From Candidatus Aminicenantes bacterium UBA2190 (GTDB lineage Bacteria > Acidobacteriota > Aminicenantia > UBA2199), in NCBI GenBank assembly GCA_002335385.1, contig DCVK01000020.1, forward strand, positions 1 through 62,841: a stretch of DNA of 62,841 nt, in the 5' to 3' direction. A program made the position numbers and the translations under genes. Shown in pieces: positions 24,268 to 32,773 of the stretch. The number at the start of each line of letters is the position of its first letter. Positions within the stretch are counted from its first letter, which is position 1. Below the pieces are notes generated by a model. It did no database searches, was not told the DNA's origin, and was given only the letters and a program-made list of their open reading frames with translations.

Positions 24268-25125
24268 TCACAGCTGGCCGTAGGGGACGGCGAACGTATC
24301 GCCCTGGGTGAGGTCTCCGCTCTTCAGCCCCTTGGTGAACCAGCGCACGCGCTGCGCCGACGTGCCGTGGGTGAAGGCGTCCGGGACGACGTAGCCCTGC
24401 TGCTGCTTCATGATGCGGTCGTCGCCCACCGAAGAGGCGGCGTTCATCCCCTCCTCCACGTCGCCCGCCTCCAGCAGGTTTTTCATCCTCTGGGCGTGAT
24501 GGGCCCAGACGCCGGCGAGGAAGTCGGCCTGCAGTTCCAGGCGCACCAGCATCTGATTGGCCTGGACCTGGCTCAAGCCCTGCACCTTCTGCTGGTACTG
24601 ATCCATGACGCCCAGTTGGGTCTGCACGTGGTGGCCGATCTCATGGGCGATGACGTAGGCCCAGGCGAAGTCGCCGGGCGCCCCCAGACGCCGCTGCATT
24701 TCCTGGAAAAAGCTCAGATCGATGTAAACGGTTTCGTCCCCGGAACAGTAGAAAGGGCCGGTGGCCGACTGGGCGAAGCCGCAGGCGGATTGGGTGGCCT
24801 GGCTGAACATGACCAGCTTGGGCTCGCGGTAGCGCTCTCCGGCCTGCTGGAAGATGTGGTTCCAGACGTCCTCGGTATCGGCCAGGATGACGCCGACGAA
24901 CTCGCCGAGCTCCCTGTCCTCCTGGCTCAGCGCCTGCGTCTGCTCCCCGCCTGCCGCCGGAGCGGTCTGCAGGTTCTGTATGACTTCCTGGGGGTCCCCC
25001 CCCAGCAGCATGACGATGACGGCCAGGGCGATGGCGCCCAGGCCGCCGCCGACGGCTGCCTGCCGCCCGGTCAGGCCGCGGCGGTCCTCGACGTTATCAC
25101 TTGTTCTTCTGCCTTTCCAGCGCAT
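24268..25125 (-). CDS. Neutral zinc metallopeptidase, YpfJ family
   Basis: The 285-residue protein fits the YpfJ/KPN_02809 neutral zinc metallopeptidase family. The N-terminus MRWKGRRTSDNVEDRRG is followed by a transmembrane helix (LGAIALAVIVMLLGG) that anchors a periplasmic domain. The zinc motif HEIGHH is near residue 160 (VIAHEIGHHVQTQLGV), and a downstream RLELQADFLAGVWAHHA supplies the third ligand region. CGFAQSATGPFYC carries two cysteines likely to form a disulfide. The C-terminus GTSAQRVRWFTKGLKSGD is conserved in the family. Substrates are not known. AAGGAGA lies before the ATG and a promoter with perfect TTGACA lies upstream. It converges with the DUF4388 gene over 10 bases. Confidence 0.92.
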   Translation of the reverse strand: MRWKGRRTSDNVEDRRGLTGRQAAVGGGLGAIALAVIVMLLGGDPQEVIQNLQTAPAAGGEQTQALSQEDRELGEFVGVILADTEDVWNHIFQQAGERYREPKLVMFSQATQSACGFAQSATGPFYCSGDETVYIDLSFFQEMQRRLGAPGDFAWAYVIAHEIGHHVQTQLGVMDQYQQKVQGLSQVQANQMLVRLELQADFLAGVWAHHAQRMKNLLEAGDVEEGMNAASSVGDDRIMKQQQGYVVPDAFTHGTSAQRVRWFTKGLKSGDLTQGDTFAVPYGQL

Positions 25126-25155
25126 GGCATTTCTCCTTGCATGTCTTTACGGCGC

Positions 25156-25184
25156 ATGATGGAATATTTCCCGCGGCGTGTCAA
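25156..25184 (-). promoter_or_regulatory. Possible promoter for the zinc metallopeptidase gene
   Basis: On the minus strand a perfect -35 TTGACA (25179-25184) is followed after 17 bp by a weaker -10 CATCAT (25156-25161), then AAGGAGA and the ATG at 25125. Confidence 0.5.
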
Positions 25185-25212
25185 CTCGGCAGGAGCGGGG
25201 ACGGCCGCTCGG

Positions 25213-25626
25213 TCAATTCCTGAGCAGCCAGCGGCCGATCAGCGCCGCGCTGCACGAGACCGTCCCGCCCAGCACCGCTCCCCAGCCGAGGTCGACGACG
25301 GTCACTGTCAGCGGCCAATTCTTGAGCGTGGCCAGGTTGGTCAGGTCGTAAGTGGCGTAGGCGATCAGGCCGAACAGGGCTCCCTGCCACAGGGCCTGCA
25401 CGGCTCCCCCTGCGCGCAGCGCCGGCGCAACGACGAAGAGCTGCAGGCCGGCGATGAACAGGAGATAGAACAGGATGGCCGCCCCCCAGTTGACCTTGGG
25501 GCTGAGCAGATCCCCGAGCTGCTCGCGGTAGAAGTTCTTCGCCACCAGCCCCAGCCAGACCATGTCAATGAGAAAGAAGACCGCCAGGGTGGCCAAATAC
25601 AGCAGGACCGTGTTTTTGAGTGTCAT
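25213..25626 (-). CDS. DUF2177 family membrane protein
   Basis: This 137-residue protein has four hydrophobic segments: LLYLATLAVFFLIDMVWLG, ILFYLLFIAGLQLFVVAPAL, WQGALFGLIAYATYDLTNLATL and AVLGGTVSCSAALIGRWLL. The motif FFLIDMVWLGLVAKNFYREQLGDLL at the start and LFGLIAYATYDLTNLATLKNWPL in the middle are characteristic of DUF2177, a bacterial membrane family of unknown function. It should lie in the inner membrane. The start was taken at ATG 25626, where TGGAGGCAAGC gives a ribosome site; an in-frame ATG four codons earlier would place this site inside the gene. The region upstream contains GCGTGAC repeats. Confidence 0.85.
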   Translation of the reverse strand: MTLKNTVLLYLATLAVFFLIDMVWLGLVAKNFYREQLGDLLSPKVNWGAAILFYLLFIAGLQLFVVAPALRAGGAVQALWQGALFGLIAYATYDLTNLATLKNWPLTVTVVDLGWGAVLGGTVSCSAALIGRWLLRN

Positions 25627-25638
25627 GCTTGCCTCCAT

Positions 25639-25803
25639 TCGCGGAAGATGTCAAGGTTCATTCGTGACGCGTGACGCGTGACGCGGGAAGAAACAAGAAT
25701 GCAGCAATTCGGGGCAGGGCGGGAAATGAGCCGGAAAATCAAGCGAAAATTTCTCACCTTCTTTCCTGTCCCCTGAACCCCAGCCCCTGTACCCTGTCCT
25801 CTG
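25639..25803. repeat. Intergenic segment with GCGTGAC and CCCCTGAACCCC phrase repeats
   Basis: CGTGACGCGTGACGCGTGACG occupies 25663-25683 and continues as CGGGAAGAAAC, echoing the composite repeat. A CCCCTGAACCCCAGCCCC stretch lies at about 25770-25800. No gene is supported here. Confidence 0.65.
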
Positions 25804-26079
25804 TTATTTCCCCAGGGCTTTCTTGATGGCGCCGACGACGGCCAGCAGCACGCCGCCGCCCACGCCGCCGCTGAGCACGCTGGAGATGATGCCGCTCAGG
25901 TCGCCGCTGCCGGCAGCCGGGGCCATGCCCAGCAGGCCGAGCAGCTGGCCGCCCAGGCCGCCGCCCAGGATGCCGACGATGGAGTTGCCGATGGTGCCCA
26001 GGGACAGTTTTTTCATCAGGGCGCCGGCGCCGTTGCCGCCCAGTGCACCGCTGACCAGTTGAATGATGATGTGAAGCAT
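25804..26079 (-). CDS. Small glycine-rich hydrophobic membrane protein
   Basis: The 91-residue protein alternates glycine-rich and hydrophobic stretches: IIQLVSGALGGNGAGALMKKLSLGTIGNSIVGILGGGLGGQLLGLLG, with a second hydrophobic part LSGGVGGGVLLAVVGAIKKALGK at the C-terminus. Two glycine-zipper-like membrane helices are likely. Similar small proteins with IIQLVxGAxGGN and a GLGGQLL core are common in soil bacteria and annotated only as hypothetical. GGAGGGT upstream supports the ATG at 26079; the longer frame to 26175 has a repeat-like N-terminus and was rejected. The function is unknown. Confidence 0.65.
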   Translation of the reverse strand: MLHIIIQLVSGALGGNGAGALMKKLSLGTIGNSIVGILGGGLGGQLLGLLGMAPAAGSGDLSGIISSVLSGGVGGGVLLAVVGAIKKALGK

Positions 26080-26370
26080 GTGAACCCTCCTTACAATGGA
26101 ACTGTAGACATGATGAAACAATGGTAACGGAAAATCAAGGGGCGAGGGGCTAGGGGCGAGGGAGAAAAAAAACAATCGGCGTAAGGTTCAGGGCGTGAGG
26201 CAAGTGCAAAAAAGGATCTTCGTTATGCGTGATGCGTGATGCGTGATATGTGAAGAATTAAATTTCAAGCACCAAATTCCAAATCCCAAACAAGCACCAA
26301 ATTCCAATTACCAAATCCCCTGGCGGGGACTTTGACCAAAACGAAGAAAAAGGTATTGCAAGGTGCTTTT

Positions 26371-26498
26371 GTTTTGGAAATTTGAATTTGGAATTTGGAA
26401 TTTATTTGGAATTTGGTGCTTGGTGCTTGGTGCTTGGAATTTTAGTCTTCCTATTGCTTCTTCTCTTTCCGTCAACCGTACACCGTCTACCGTATACC
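26371..26498 (-). repeat. Composite dispersed repeat, copy 2 (minus orientation)
   Basis: Read on the minus strand the element begins GGTATACGGTAGACGG, passes through GAAGCAATAGGAAGACT and ends with CCAAATTCCAAAT-type units and TTTCCAAAAC, the same order of blocks as copies 1, 3 and 4. It contains three CAAGCAC units in tandem. Confidence 0.8.
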
Positions 26499-26572
26499 GA
26501 GATCGTCTTGCCCTTTCATCTTGTCATTTTCTTCCGAGTCAGGCATTGCGCGGTACGCACCGGCCGGTGCGA

Positions 26573-26601
26573 TTGAAATCAACCGGCGATTGTGCTAATT
26601 T
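26573..26601 (+). promoter_or_regulatory. Sigma70-like promoter for the first FHA-GGDEF gene
   Basis: TTGAAA (26573-26578), a 17-bp spacer and TAATTT (26596-26601) lie 21 bases before the ATG at 26623. AGAGGAG at 26605-26611 is the probable ribosome site, though its spacing of 11 bases is long. Confidence 0.6.
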
Positions 26602-26622
26602 AGAAAGAGGAGCCGGCACGAA

Positions 26623-27561
26623 ATGGGCGATCTCTACGAAGAAACGATCTTTGACCGCAAGCTGCTCCCCGAAGCCGCCGGGGCTGCGAATGCGGAGCAG
26701 TCGATCGTGCTGACCGTCATCGCCGGCAGCGAGGTCGACTTCGGCAGGCACTTCGTTCTGGAGCGCAAGCGCACGGGGATCGGCCGTGAAAAGGTCAACG
26801 ACATCGCCCTCAGCGACGGCAAGGTCAGCAAGGCCCACTGCGAGATCTCGGTGATCCGCAGCCCCAGGGGGATCGAGCAGATCAGCCTCCTCGACCTGGA
26901 CTCGACCAACGGCACCTACGTCAACGGCGAGGCGGTGGTGCAGGCGACGCTCAAGGCCGGCGACAAGATCCAGGCCGGCAGCACCGTCCTGCAGCTGAGC
27001 TACAGCGACGAGATCGAGCGGGAGTACCATGCCAAGCTGTTCGACTTCGCCGCCCGCGACGCCCTGACCGGCATGTACAACAAGCGCTTCATCGTCAACG
27101 AGCTGGAGAACTACTGCCGCATCGCGCGGCGCAGCCAGCGCGCCTTCAGCGTCATCCTGCTCGACATCGACGATTTCAAGCAGATCAACGACCGCTTCGG
27201 CCACTTGGCGGGCGACGAGTACCTGAAGCGCCTGGCCGGGCTGATCCGCGACACGCTGCGCGACCAGGATATCGCCGGCCGCATCGGCGGCGAGGAGTTC
27301 CTGATCGTCCTGCCCGAGACCGCCATTGAGGGGGCCATGCAACTGGCCGTGCGCCTGCGCATGAACGTCGAGGGCTTCGTGCTGACCGTGCAGGGCCAGG
27401 ATGTGCGCACCACCATCAGCGCCGGGGTCTGCCAGTACCAGCGGGGCATGAAGGACGTCAAGGAGCTTCTGGACCTGGCCGACCAGGCGCTGTACGAAGC
27501 CAAGCGATCGGAAAAGAACAGGGTGATGCGCGCTGCCATTCCCAACCTTGCCGAGGAATGA
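26623..27561 (+). CDS. FHA-GGDEF diguanylate cyclase, copy 1
   Basis: Diguanylate cyclases make c-di-GMP from two GTP. The 312-residue protein has an FHA domain at about residues 30-130 (FVLERKRTGIGREKVNDIALSDGKVSKAHCEI, DLDSTNGTYVNG), which usually binds phosphothreonine peptides. A GGDEF domain runs from about 145 to 305: DALTGMYNKRFIVNEL, ILLDIDDFKQINDRFGHLAGDEYL, the intact catalytic motif GGEEF and TISAGVCQY. The allosteric inhibition motif RxxD is present as RDQD, five residues before GGEEF, so product feedback is expected. No transmembrane segment is seen, so the protein is cytoplasmic and probably linked to a Ser/Thr kinase pathway. It is followed by a close paralogue. Confidence 0.93.
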   Translation: MGDLYEETIFDRKLLPEAAGAANAEQSIVLTVIAGSEVDFGRHFVLERKRTGIGREKVNDIALSDGKVSKAHCEISVIRSPRGIEQISLLDLDSTNGTYVNGEAVVQATLKAGDKIQAGSTVLQLSYSDEIEREYHAKLFDFAARDALTGMYNKRFIVNELENYCRIARRSQRAFSVILLDIDDFKQINDRFGHLAGDEYLKRLAGLIRDTLRDQDIAGRIGGEEFLIVLPETAIEGAMQLAVRLRMNVEGFVLTVQGQDVRTTISAGVCQYQRGMKDVKELLDLADQALYEAKRSEKNRVMRAAIPNLAEE

Positions 27562-27625
27562 TGGGGACAATGGCCGCGGCAAGGATTTTCCGTGAGCCGG
27601 CACCCATGGCAACCCCCGGGATCCG

Positions 27626-28573
27626 ATGATAGATCTGTTCGATGAAACGATCTGCGACCGCGCCGTTCCCGCGCCGGGGGGAGTAGGGAAACCAGACGAG
27701 CGCGCCATCCTGCTGGTCATCATCGCCGGGGGCGAGGTCGACTTCGGCAGGCACTTCGTGCTGGAGAAGGACGAGGTGACGGTCGGCCGCGGGAGCGGCA
27801 ACGACGTGCGGATCCATGACGGCAAGATCTCCAAGGCCCACTGCGCCCTGTCGATCGTCCGCGGCCCCCGCGGCGTCGAGCGCATCGGCATCCGCGACCT
27901 GGGCACGACCAACGGCACGGTTCTCAACGGCGAACCCGTTTCCCAGGCCACGCTGAAGGCCGGGGACAAGATCCAGGTCGGGGACACGGTGCTGCAACTC
28001 AGCTACGGCGACGAGATCGAGAGGGAATACCACGCCCGGCTGTTCGAGCTCGCCGCCCGCGACGCGCTCACCGGGTTGTACAACAAGCGATTCGTCTTCA
28101 ACGAGCTGGAGAATCACCTGCGCATCGCCCGGCGCAGCGGCCGGGTGTTCAGCGTCATCCTGCTCGACATCGACGATTTCAAGCTGGTCAACGACCGCTT
28201 CGGGCACCTGGCGGGCGACGACTACCTGCGCCAGGTCGCCGGGCTGTTCGCCCGCTCCCTGCGCGAGCAGGACGTCGCCGGCCGCATCGGCGGCGAGGAA
28301 TTCCTGATCATCCTGCCGGAAACGGCGCTCGACGGTGCTTGCCAACTGGCGGCGCGCGTGCGCAGGAGCGTCGAGGAGTTCGTCCTGCCCCTGGCGGAGA
28401 ATGAGGTGCGCACCACCATCAGCGCCGGGGTCTGCCAGTACGAGAGCGGATTCCCGGACGCCCGGGAGTTCCTGGCCCGGGCCGACAAGGCCTTGTACGA
28501 GGCCAAGAATGCCGGGAAGAACAACGTGATGAGGGCGGGAGCGGGGGACGAGAAGAAAATCGATCACCCGTGA
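27626..28573 (+). CDS. FHA-GGDEF diguanylate cyclase, copy 2
   Basis: This 315-residue paralogue has the same architecture: FHA domain at about 30-130 (VTVGRGSGNDVRIHDGKISKAHC, LGTTNGTVLNG) and GGDEF domain at about 145-305 with the catalytic GGEEF and I-site REQD five residues before it. Long stretches are shared with copy 1 (EVDFGRHFVLE, QATLKAGDKIQ, DEIEREYHA, ARDALTG, YNKRF), so it arose by tandem duplication. The N-termini differ. The ATG at 27626 has no clear ribosome site and no promoter was found in the 64-base gap, so it is presumably cotranscribed with copy 1. Both copies appear catalytically competent, which argues against a pseudogene. Confidence 0.93.
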   Translation: MIDLFDETICDRAVPAPGGVGKPDERAILLVIIAGGEVDFGRHFVLEKDEVTVGRGSGNDVRIHDGKISKAHCALSIVRGPRGVERIGIRDLGTTNGTVLNGEPVSQATLKAGDKIQVGDTVLQLSYGDEIEREYHARLFELAARDALTGLYNKRFVFNELENHLRIARRSGRVFSVILLDIDDFKLVNDRFGHLAGDDYLRQVAGLFARSLREQDVAGRIGGEEFLIILPETALDGACQLAARVRRSVEEFVLPLAENEVRTTISAGVCQYESGFPDAREFLARADKALYEAKNAGKNNVMRAGAGDEKKIDHP

Positions 28574-28629
28574 CGCGTGACGGGGAAGAATTGGGCGAGG
28601 TTCGAAGTCAAGGGAAAAGAGAGTCGCGG

Positions 28630-28737
28630 GATACGGTTGACGGGAGGAAATGAGGCAATACGAAGACTTAAATTCCAAATCACAAGCACCAAATCCCAAA
28701 TAAATTCCAAATTCCAAATTCAAATTTCAAAACGAAA
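28630..28737 (+). repeat. Composite dispersed repeat, copy 3
   Basis: This copy begins GATACGGTTGACGGG, then GAGGCAATACGAAGACTT, then CCAAATCACAAGCACC and further CCAAAT units, ending TTTCAAAACGAAAG. It is nearly identical to copy 1 over about 85 bases although 21 kb apart. Confidence 0.85.
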
Positions 28738-28820
28738 GCTTCTTACAAGTGTCAGTGTCAGTGACAGTGTCAGCAGGAGATCAGAGAGAAATTCAGGGGC
28801 AGAGACAGCTGTTGAAATCG

Positions 28821-28936
28821 GTTTACGGTGGACGGTAAACGGGAAGAAAAGCTGCAATCGGAAGACTTAAATTCCAAATCCCAAATTCCAAATAACAAAC
28901 AAATTCCAAGCTCCAAATTCCAATTTCCAAAACAAA
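28821..28936 (+). repeat. Composite dispersed repeat, copy 4
   Basis: This copy begins GTTTACGGTGGACGG, continues GCAATCGGAAGACTT and ends with CCAAATTCC units and TTTCCAAAAC. With the partial minus-strand copy at 28966-29015 (TTGGAATTTGGAATTT units ending AAGTC) it could form a long imperfect stem. Confidence 0.85.
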
Positions 28937-29142
28937 ATCCCCCCTGAAATTGCATGCCCATTCTTCGTTTGGATTATTTGGTGATTGGAATTTGGAATTT
29001 ATTTGGAATTTAAGTCCTATGAATACCTTTCTTTCACCTTACGCCTTACGCCCTGCGCCTTACACCGATTACATTTCTTACCTGTCACCCATTACGTAGA
29101 TTCGACAGGCTCAGGCATTGTCCGCCTGCTGACAACGCAGCC

Positions 29143-29166
29143 GTGGTGACTGTTCACAGTCGCCAC
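29143..29166 (-). terminator. Hairpin immediately after the ABC exporter operon
   Basis: GTGGTGACTG (29143-29152) pairs with CAGTCGCCAC (29157-29166) around a TTCA loop, ten pairs including one G-U. It lies one base from the minus-strand permease stop. There is no T-run on the minus strand, so if it ends transcription it is not a classical intrinsic terminator; it may simply protect the mRNA 3' end. Confidence 0.35.
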
Positions 29167-29167
29167 T

Positions 29168-29938
29168 TCAGGCGTTGTCCGACAGAATGTACTCCTTGCG
29201 CTCGAAGATGAAGACGGCGATACAGAGGAAGAGCAGGCCGGCGGCCAGGGGCACGAGCACCGACGGCAGGGGCGGCGAGGGCTGCAGCTGGAATATCAGG
29301 AAGCCGCCCTCGCCGGCGGGGATGGGCAGCAGCGACTTGATCCAGTGGATGACGGTGAACTTCTGGGTGACGCCGGGGAAGTACTGCACGATGCTCTCCC
29401 AGCCGAAGACGAAGAACAGGCCGAGCAGGATCGACTTCTTCATGAAGGCGCCCAGGGCGGTGAACAGCGTGCTGTAGCAGAAGAGGGCCAGCAGCGCGGC
29501 GCCGAGGAACAGGCCCAGCTCGCCCCAGGCGGCGGCATCGTCCAGGCGATCGAGGGCGGCGGCCAGGAAGCAGAGCAGGAAGCCGCCGGCGACCAGCAGC
29601 GCCGCCAGCAGGAAGGCGGCCAGGTACTTGCCCAGCAGCACCGCGCGGCGCCGCACCGGCACGGTGGTCAGGTAGACCAGGGTCTTGTTGTCCAGCTCCT
29701 CATTGACGGTGCTGCTGCCGAAGAACAGGGCCAGCACCGGGACCAGCAGCTGGAAATAGAGCGAGAGCATGACCTTGGTGAAGAAATCGCCGCTCTCCTT
29801 CGCGTCCACGACGCGCACGATGATCATCAGCAGCACCGGGACGGCGCTGAGCAGGACGAACGCCCGCGAGCGCTTGGCGCGCAGGCCGGCGCGGAAGAAG
29901 GCGGCGAAAATGACGCGCAGGGCGGATTCGCTTTTCAT
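29168..29938 (-). CDS. ABC-2 type permease, second exporter
   Basis: This 256-residue membrane protein has about six transmembrane segments. The N-terminal part (RVIFAAFFRAGLRAKRSRAFVLLSAVPVLL) precedes a large loop and LYFQLLVPVLALFFGSSTVNEELDNKTLVYLTTVPVRR, the typical ABC-2 permease stretch in which a short cytoplasmic helix contacts the ATPase. The C-terminus FIFERKEYILSDNA is cytoplasmic. The gene starts 2 bases after the ATPase stop and is last in a four-gene ATPase-permease-ATPase-permease operon. ABC-2 exporters of this kind (GldA/GldF or NatAB-like) serve gliding, sodium or lipid export; the substrate here is unknown. Confidence 0.85.
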   Translation of the reverse strand: MKSESALRVIFAAFFRAGLRAKRSRAFVLLSAVPVLLMIIVRVVDAKESGDFFTKVMLSLYFQLLVPVLALFFGSSTVNEELDNKTLVYLTTVPVRRRAVLLGKYLAAFLLAALLVAGGFLLCFLAAALDRLDDAAAWGELGLFLGAALLALFCYSTLFTALGAFMKKSILLGLFFVFGWESIVQYFPGVTQKFTVIHWIKSLLPIPAGEGGFLIFQLQPSPPLPSVLVPLAAGLLFLCIAVFIFERKEYILSDNA

Positions 29939-29940
29939 GT

Positions 29941-30867
29941 TCACTTCCCGATCAGGTAGTCGAAGACCGCCTGCAGGTTGTCGTCGGGCGAGGTGATCTC
30001 CGCGATCTCGTTGCCCGCTTCTGCGGCCAGGGGCATCAAGGCGCTGAAGAAGAGATCGCGCTGGTTGGTCCTGACCGTCAGCCCGCCGCCGTCGGCGGCG
30101 AACTCGATGCCGGAGACGAAGTCGCCGGCGATAAGGCGCTCGGCCAGGTGCCGCGGCCGCGGGCAGCGGATGGATACCTGGTGCGGGTGGCTGTCGATCA
30201 GGCCGCGGATGCTGTGGATGTCCCCCTTGGCGAAGATCTTGCCCTGGTGGATGAGGACGATCTCGCTGGTCATGGCCTCGATCTCGGGCAGGATGTGCGA
30301 GGAGACGATCACCGTCCGCCCCTGGCGGCCGTAGTCCTTGATCATCTGCATGATGCGGATGCGCCACAGCGGGTCGACGCCGCGCAGCGGCTCGTCGAGC
30401 AGCAGCAGCTCCGGCTCGTGCAGGATGGCCGAGGCCAGGCGCAGGCGCTGGCGCATGCCGAAACTGTAGGCCTTGATCGGACGCTCGCGGTTTTCCAGCA
30501 GTCCGACCGTGGCCAGGGCCTTCTCAACCCGCTCCGCCGCTGCGGCGCCGGCGAAGCCGTGCAGGCGGGCCAGCAGCAGGATGAAGGCGCCGCCGCTCAT
30601 TTCGTTGTAGGCGCTGTCGTGCTCGGGGCAGAAGCCGACGCGCCGGAAGAGGCGCGGGTTGCCCCACACCGGCTCACCGAAGACGGTCAGGCGGCCGATC
30701 TTCGGCTTGAGCTGTCCGGCGGCGATCTTCAGGAAGGTCGATTTGCCGGCGCCATTGGGTCCCAGCAGGCCGGTGATGCCGCTCTCGACCTCCAGGTGGA
30801 TGTCGCTGATGCCCAGGATGTTGCCGTACCACTTGGACAGCTTCTCGGCCTTGAGCACCGGGTTCAT
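29941..30867 (-). CDS. ABC-2 type ATP-binding protein, second exporter
   Basis: The 308-residue ATPase has Walker A GPNGAGKSTFLKIA, signature SFGMRQRLRLASAI, Walker B LLLLDEPLRGVDP and H-loop SSHIL. The signature SFGMRQR, in place of the usual LSGGQ, and LLDEPLRGVDP are typical of the ABC-2 exporter group. A C-terminal part of ~90 residues is likely regulatory. The start at 30867 overlaps the stop of the upstream permease (ATGA), so this gene is translationally coupled inside the operon. It pairs with the downstream permease to form one of two complete exporters encoded back to back. Confidence 0.9.
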   Translation of the reverse strand: MNPVLKAEKLSKWYGNILGISDIHLEVESGITGLLGPNGAGKSTFLKIAAGQLKPKIGRLTVFGEPVWGNPRLFRRVGFCPEHDSAYNEMSGGAFILLLARLHGFAGAAAAERVEKALATVGLLENRERPIKAYSFGMRQRLRLASAILHEPELLLLDEPLRGVDPLWRIRIMQMIKDYGRQGRTVIVSSHILPEIEAMTSEIVLIHQGKIFAKGDIHSIRGLIDSHPHQVSIRCPRPRHLAERLIAGDFVSGIEFAADGGGLTVRTNQRDLFFSALMPLAAEAGNEIAEITSPDDNLQAVFDYLIGK

Positions 30868-31707
30868 GCGCCTGTCTCCGCTTTCTTGATGCGCCAGGTG
30901 AGGAGCCACAGGGACAGCGCGGTGAGCGCCAGTGGCAGCAGCAGCGACAGCCAGGCGGGGAAGCCGTAGGCGGGCGGCACGCCGAAGAGGAAAGCTCCCA
31001 GCTGCCGGATGTTGCCGGGCAGGGAGACCAGGAAGGCGTAGTCGCTCTTGAAGATGGCCTTCAGGATCTGGGCCAGGTTGTTGGAGAAGATATAGACCAG
31101 GAAGATGGCGATCTGGACGAATTTGACGTTGGGGCTGAGGGTGGAGAGGGCCAGGGTCAGGGAGGCCAGGCAGAGGCTTTCGACCAGGGGAAAGGCCACG
31201 ATGGCCAGCAGCACGCCGGGCGCGACCGTCAGGCTGCCGCTGAACAGCATCTTGAAAAGCAGCAGCAGGATGCCCGGGACCAGGGTGAAGGCCAGCAGGT
31301 AGAAGAGGATGACGGCGAACTTGCCTGCCAGGTAGTCGAGGCGCGACAGGGGGCGGGCGAAGTAGAGGGGGAAGGCCTTGGACCTGAGGTCGGCCGCGAC
31401 CAGGTCGGCGCCGCTGAAGACGCTGAGAATGACCAGCATGAAGGTCAGGAAGCCGTTGCTGTAGAATGTCTTGAACAGCTCGGCGTCGCTCTTGAGCAGC
31501 CGCACGAGTTCGCCGAGGATCTTCAGCTCGGGCTTGGTCGAGGCGTAGACGGCGGCCAGGAAGACGAAGAAGGTGGAGGCGCAGAGGGAGAAGACGAGCT
31601 TGGCGTACTTTTTTTTGAAGACGGAGCGGATGCCGTTGCGGGTGATGGGCAGCCAATGGCGGCGCGACGGGGTGAACTCCCCCTGCCAGTGGCGGTAGCC
31701 CTTCTGC

Positions 31708-31718
<11 letters not shown>
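30864..31718 (-). CDS. ABC-2 type permease, first exporter
   Basis: The 284-residue protein starts with a cytoplasmic stretch (GYRHWQGEFTPSRRHWLPITRNGIRSVFKKK). A membrane segment (LVFSLCASTFFVFLAAVYA), a periplasmic loop and the ABC-2 permease core follow (FYSNGFLTFMLVILSVFSGADLVAADLRSKAFPLYFARPLSR). About six transmembrane helices are visible. The N-terminal cytoplasmic region before the first helix is longer than in the second permease. The start overlaps the ATPase stop by 11 bases. The segment ADLRSKAFPLYFARPLSRLDY is shared in spirit by Gld/Nos-type permeases. Substrate unknown. Confidence 0.85.
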
Positions 31719-32634
<916 letters not shown>

Positions 32635-32773
32635 GGCGTCTCGCCCGACTATACGCAGCGGGCGTGGCAAAAGTTCTTGCCCGCGGGCTGAACCGTTCCC
32701 TTTTTTCTTGCGTTATGCTATATTCTGCGCCGTGGTCAGTCCCCGCGGCTGCCCGCGCAACAAGGAGTGTGAA

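Larger units (their letters stand above)
26080..26622. other. Intergenic region with dispersed repeats and the promoter of the first cyclase gene
   Basis: No gene is supported in these 543 bases. They hold a GGGGCGAGGGGCTAGGGGCG phrase (26138-26163), a GGCGTAAGGTTCAGGGCG phrase (26178-26200), a GCGTGAT tandem (about 26221-26250), a partial plus-strand composite repeat (26263-26346), a full minus-strand copy (26371-26498), and finally the cyclase promoter (26573-26601). The partial and full copies face each other and could form a large imperfect hairpin. Confidence 0.75.
28574..29167. other. Intergenic region with two full and one partial composite repeats
   Basis: No gene is supported in these 594 bases. 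Left to right they hold a GCGTGACGGGGAAGAA phrase (28569-28590), composite repeat copy 3 (28630-28737), a GTGTCAGTGTCAGTGACAG phrase (28749-28776), copy 4 (28821-28936), a partial minus-strand copy (28966-29015), a CCTTACGCCTTACGCCC phrase (29035-29066) and a hairpin (29143-29166) at the end of the ABC exporter operon. Confidence 0.8.

Noticed and set aside
26363..26713. 116-codon plus-strand frame before the first cyclase
   Set aside because: It translates the composite repeat and then overlaps the cyclase start in another frame.
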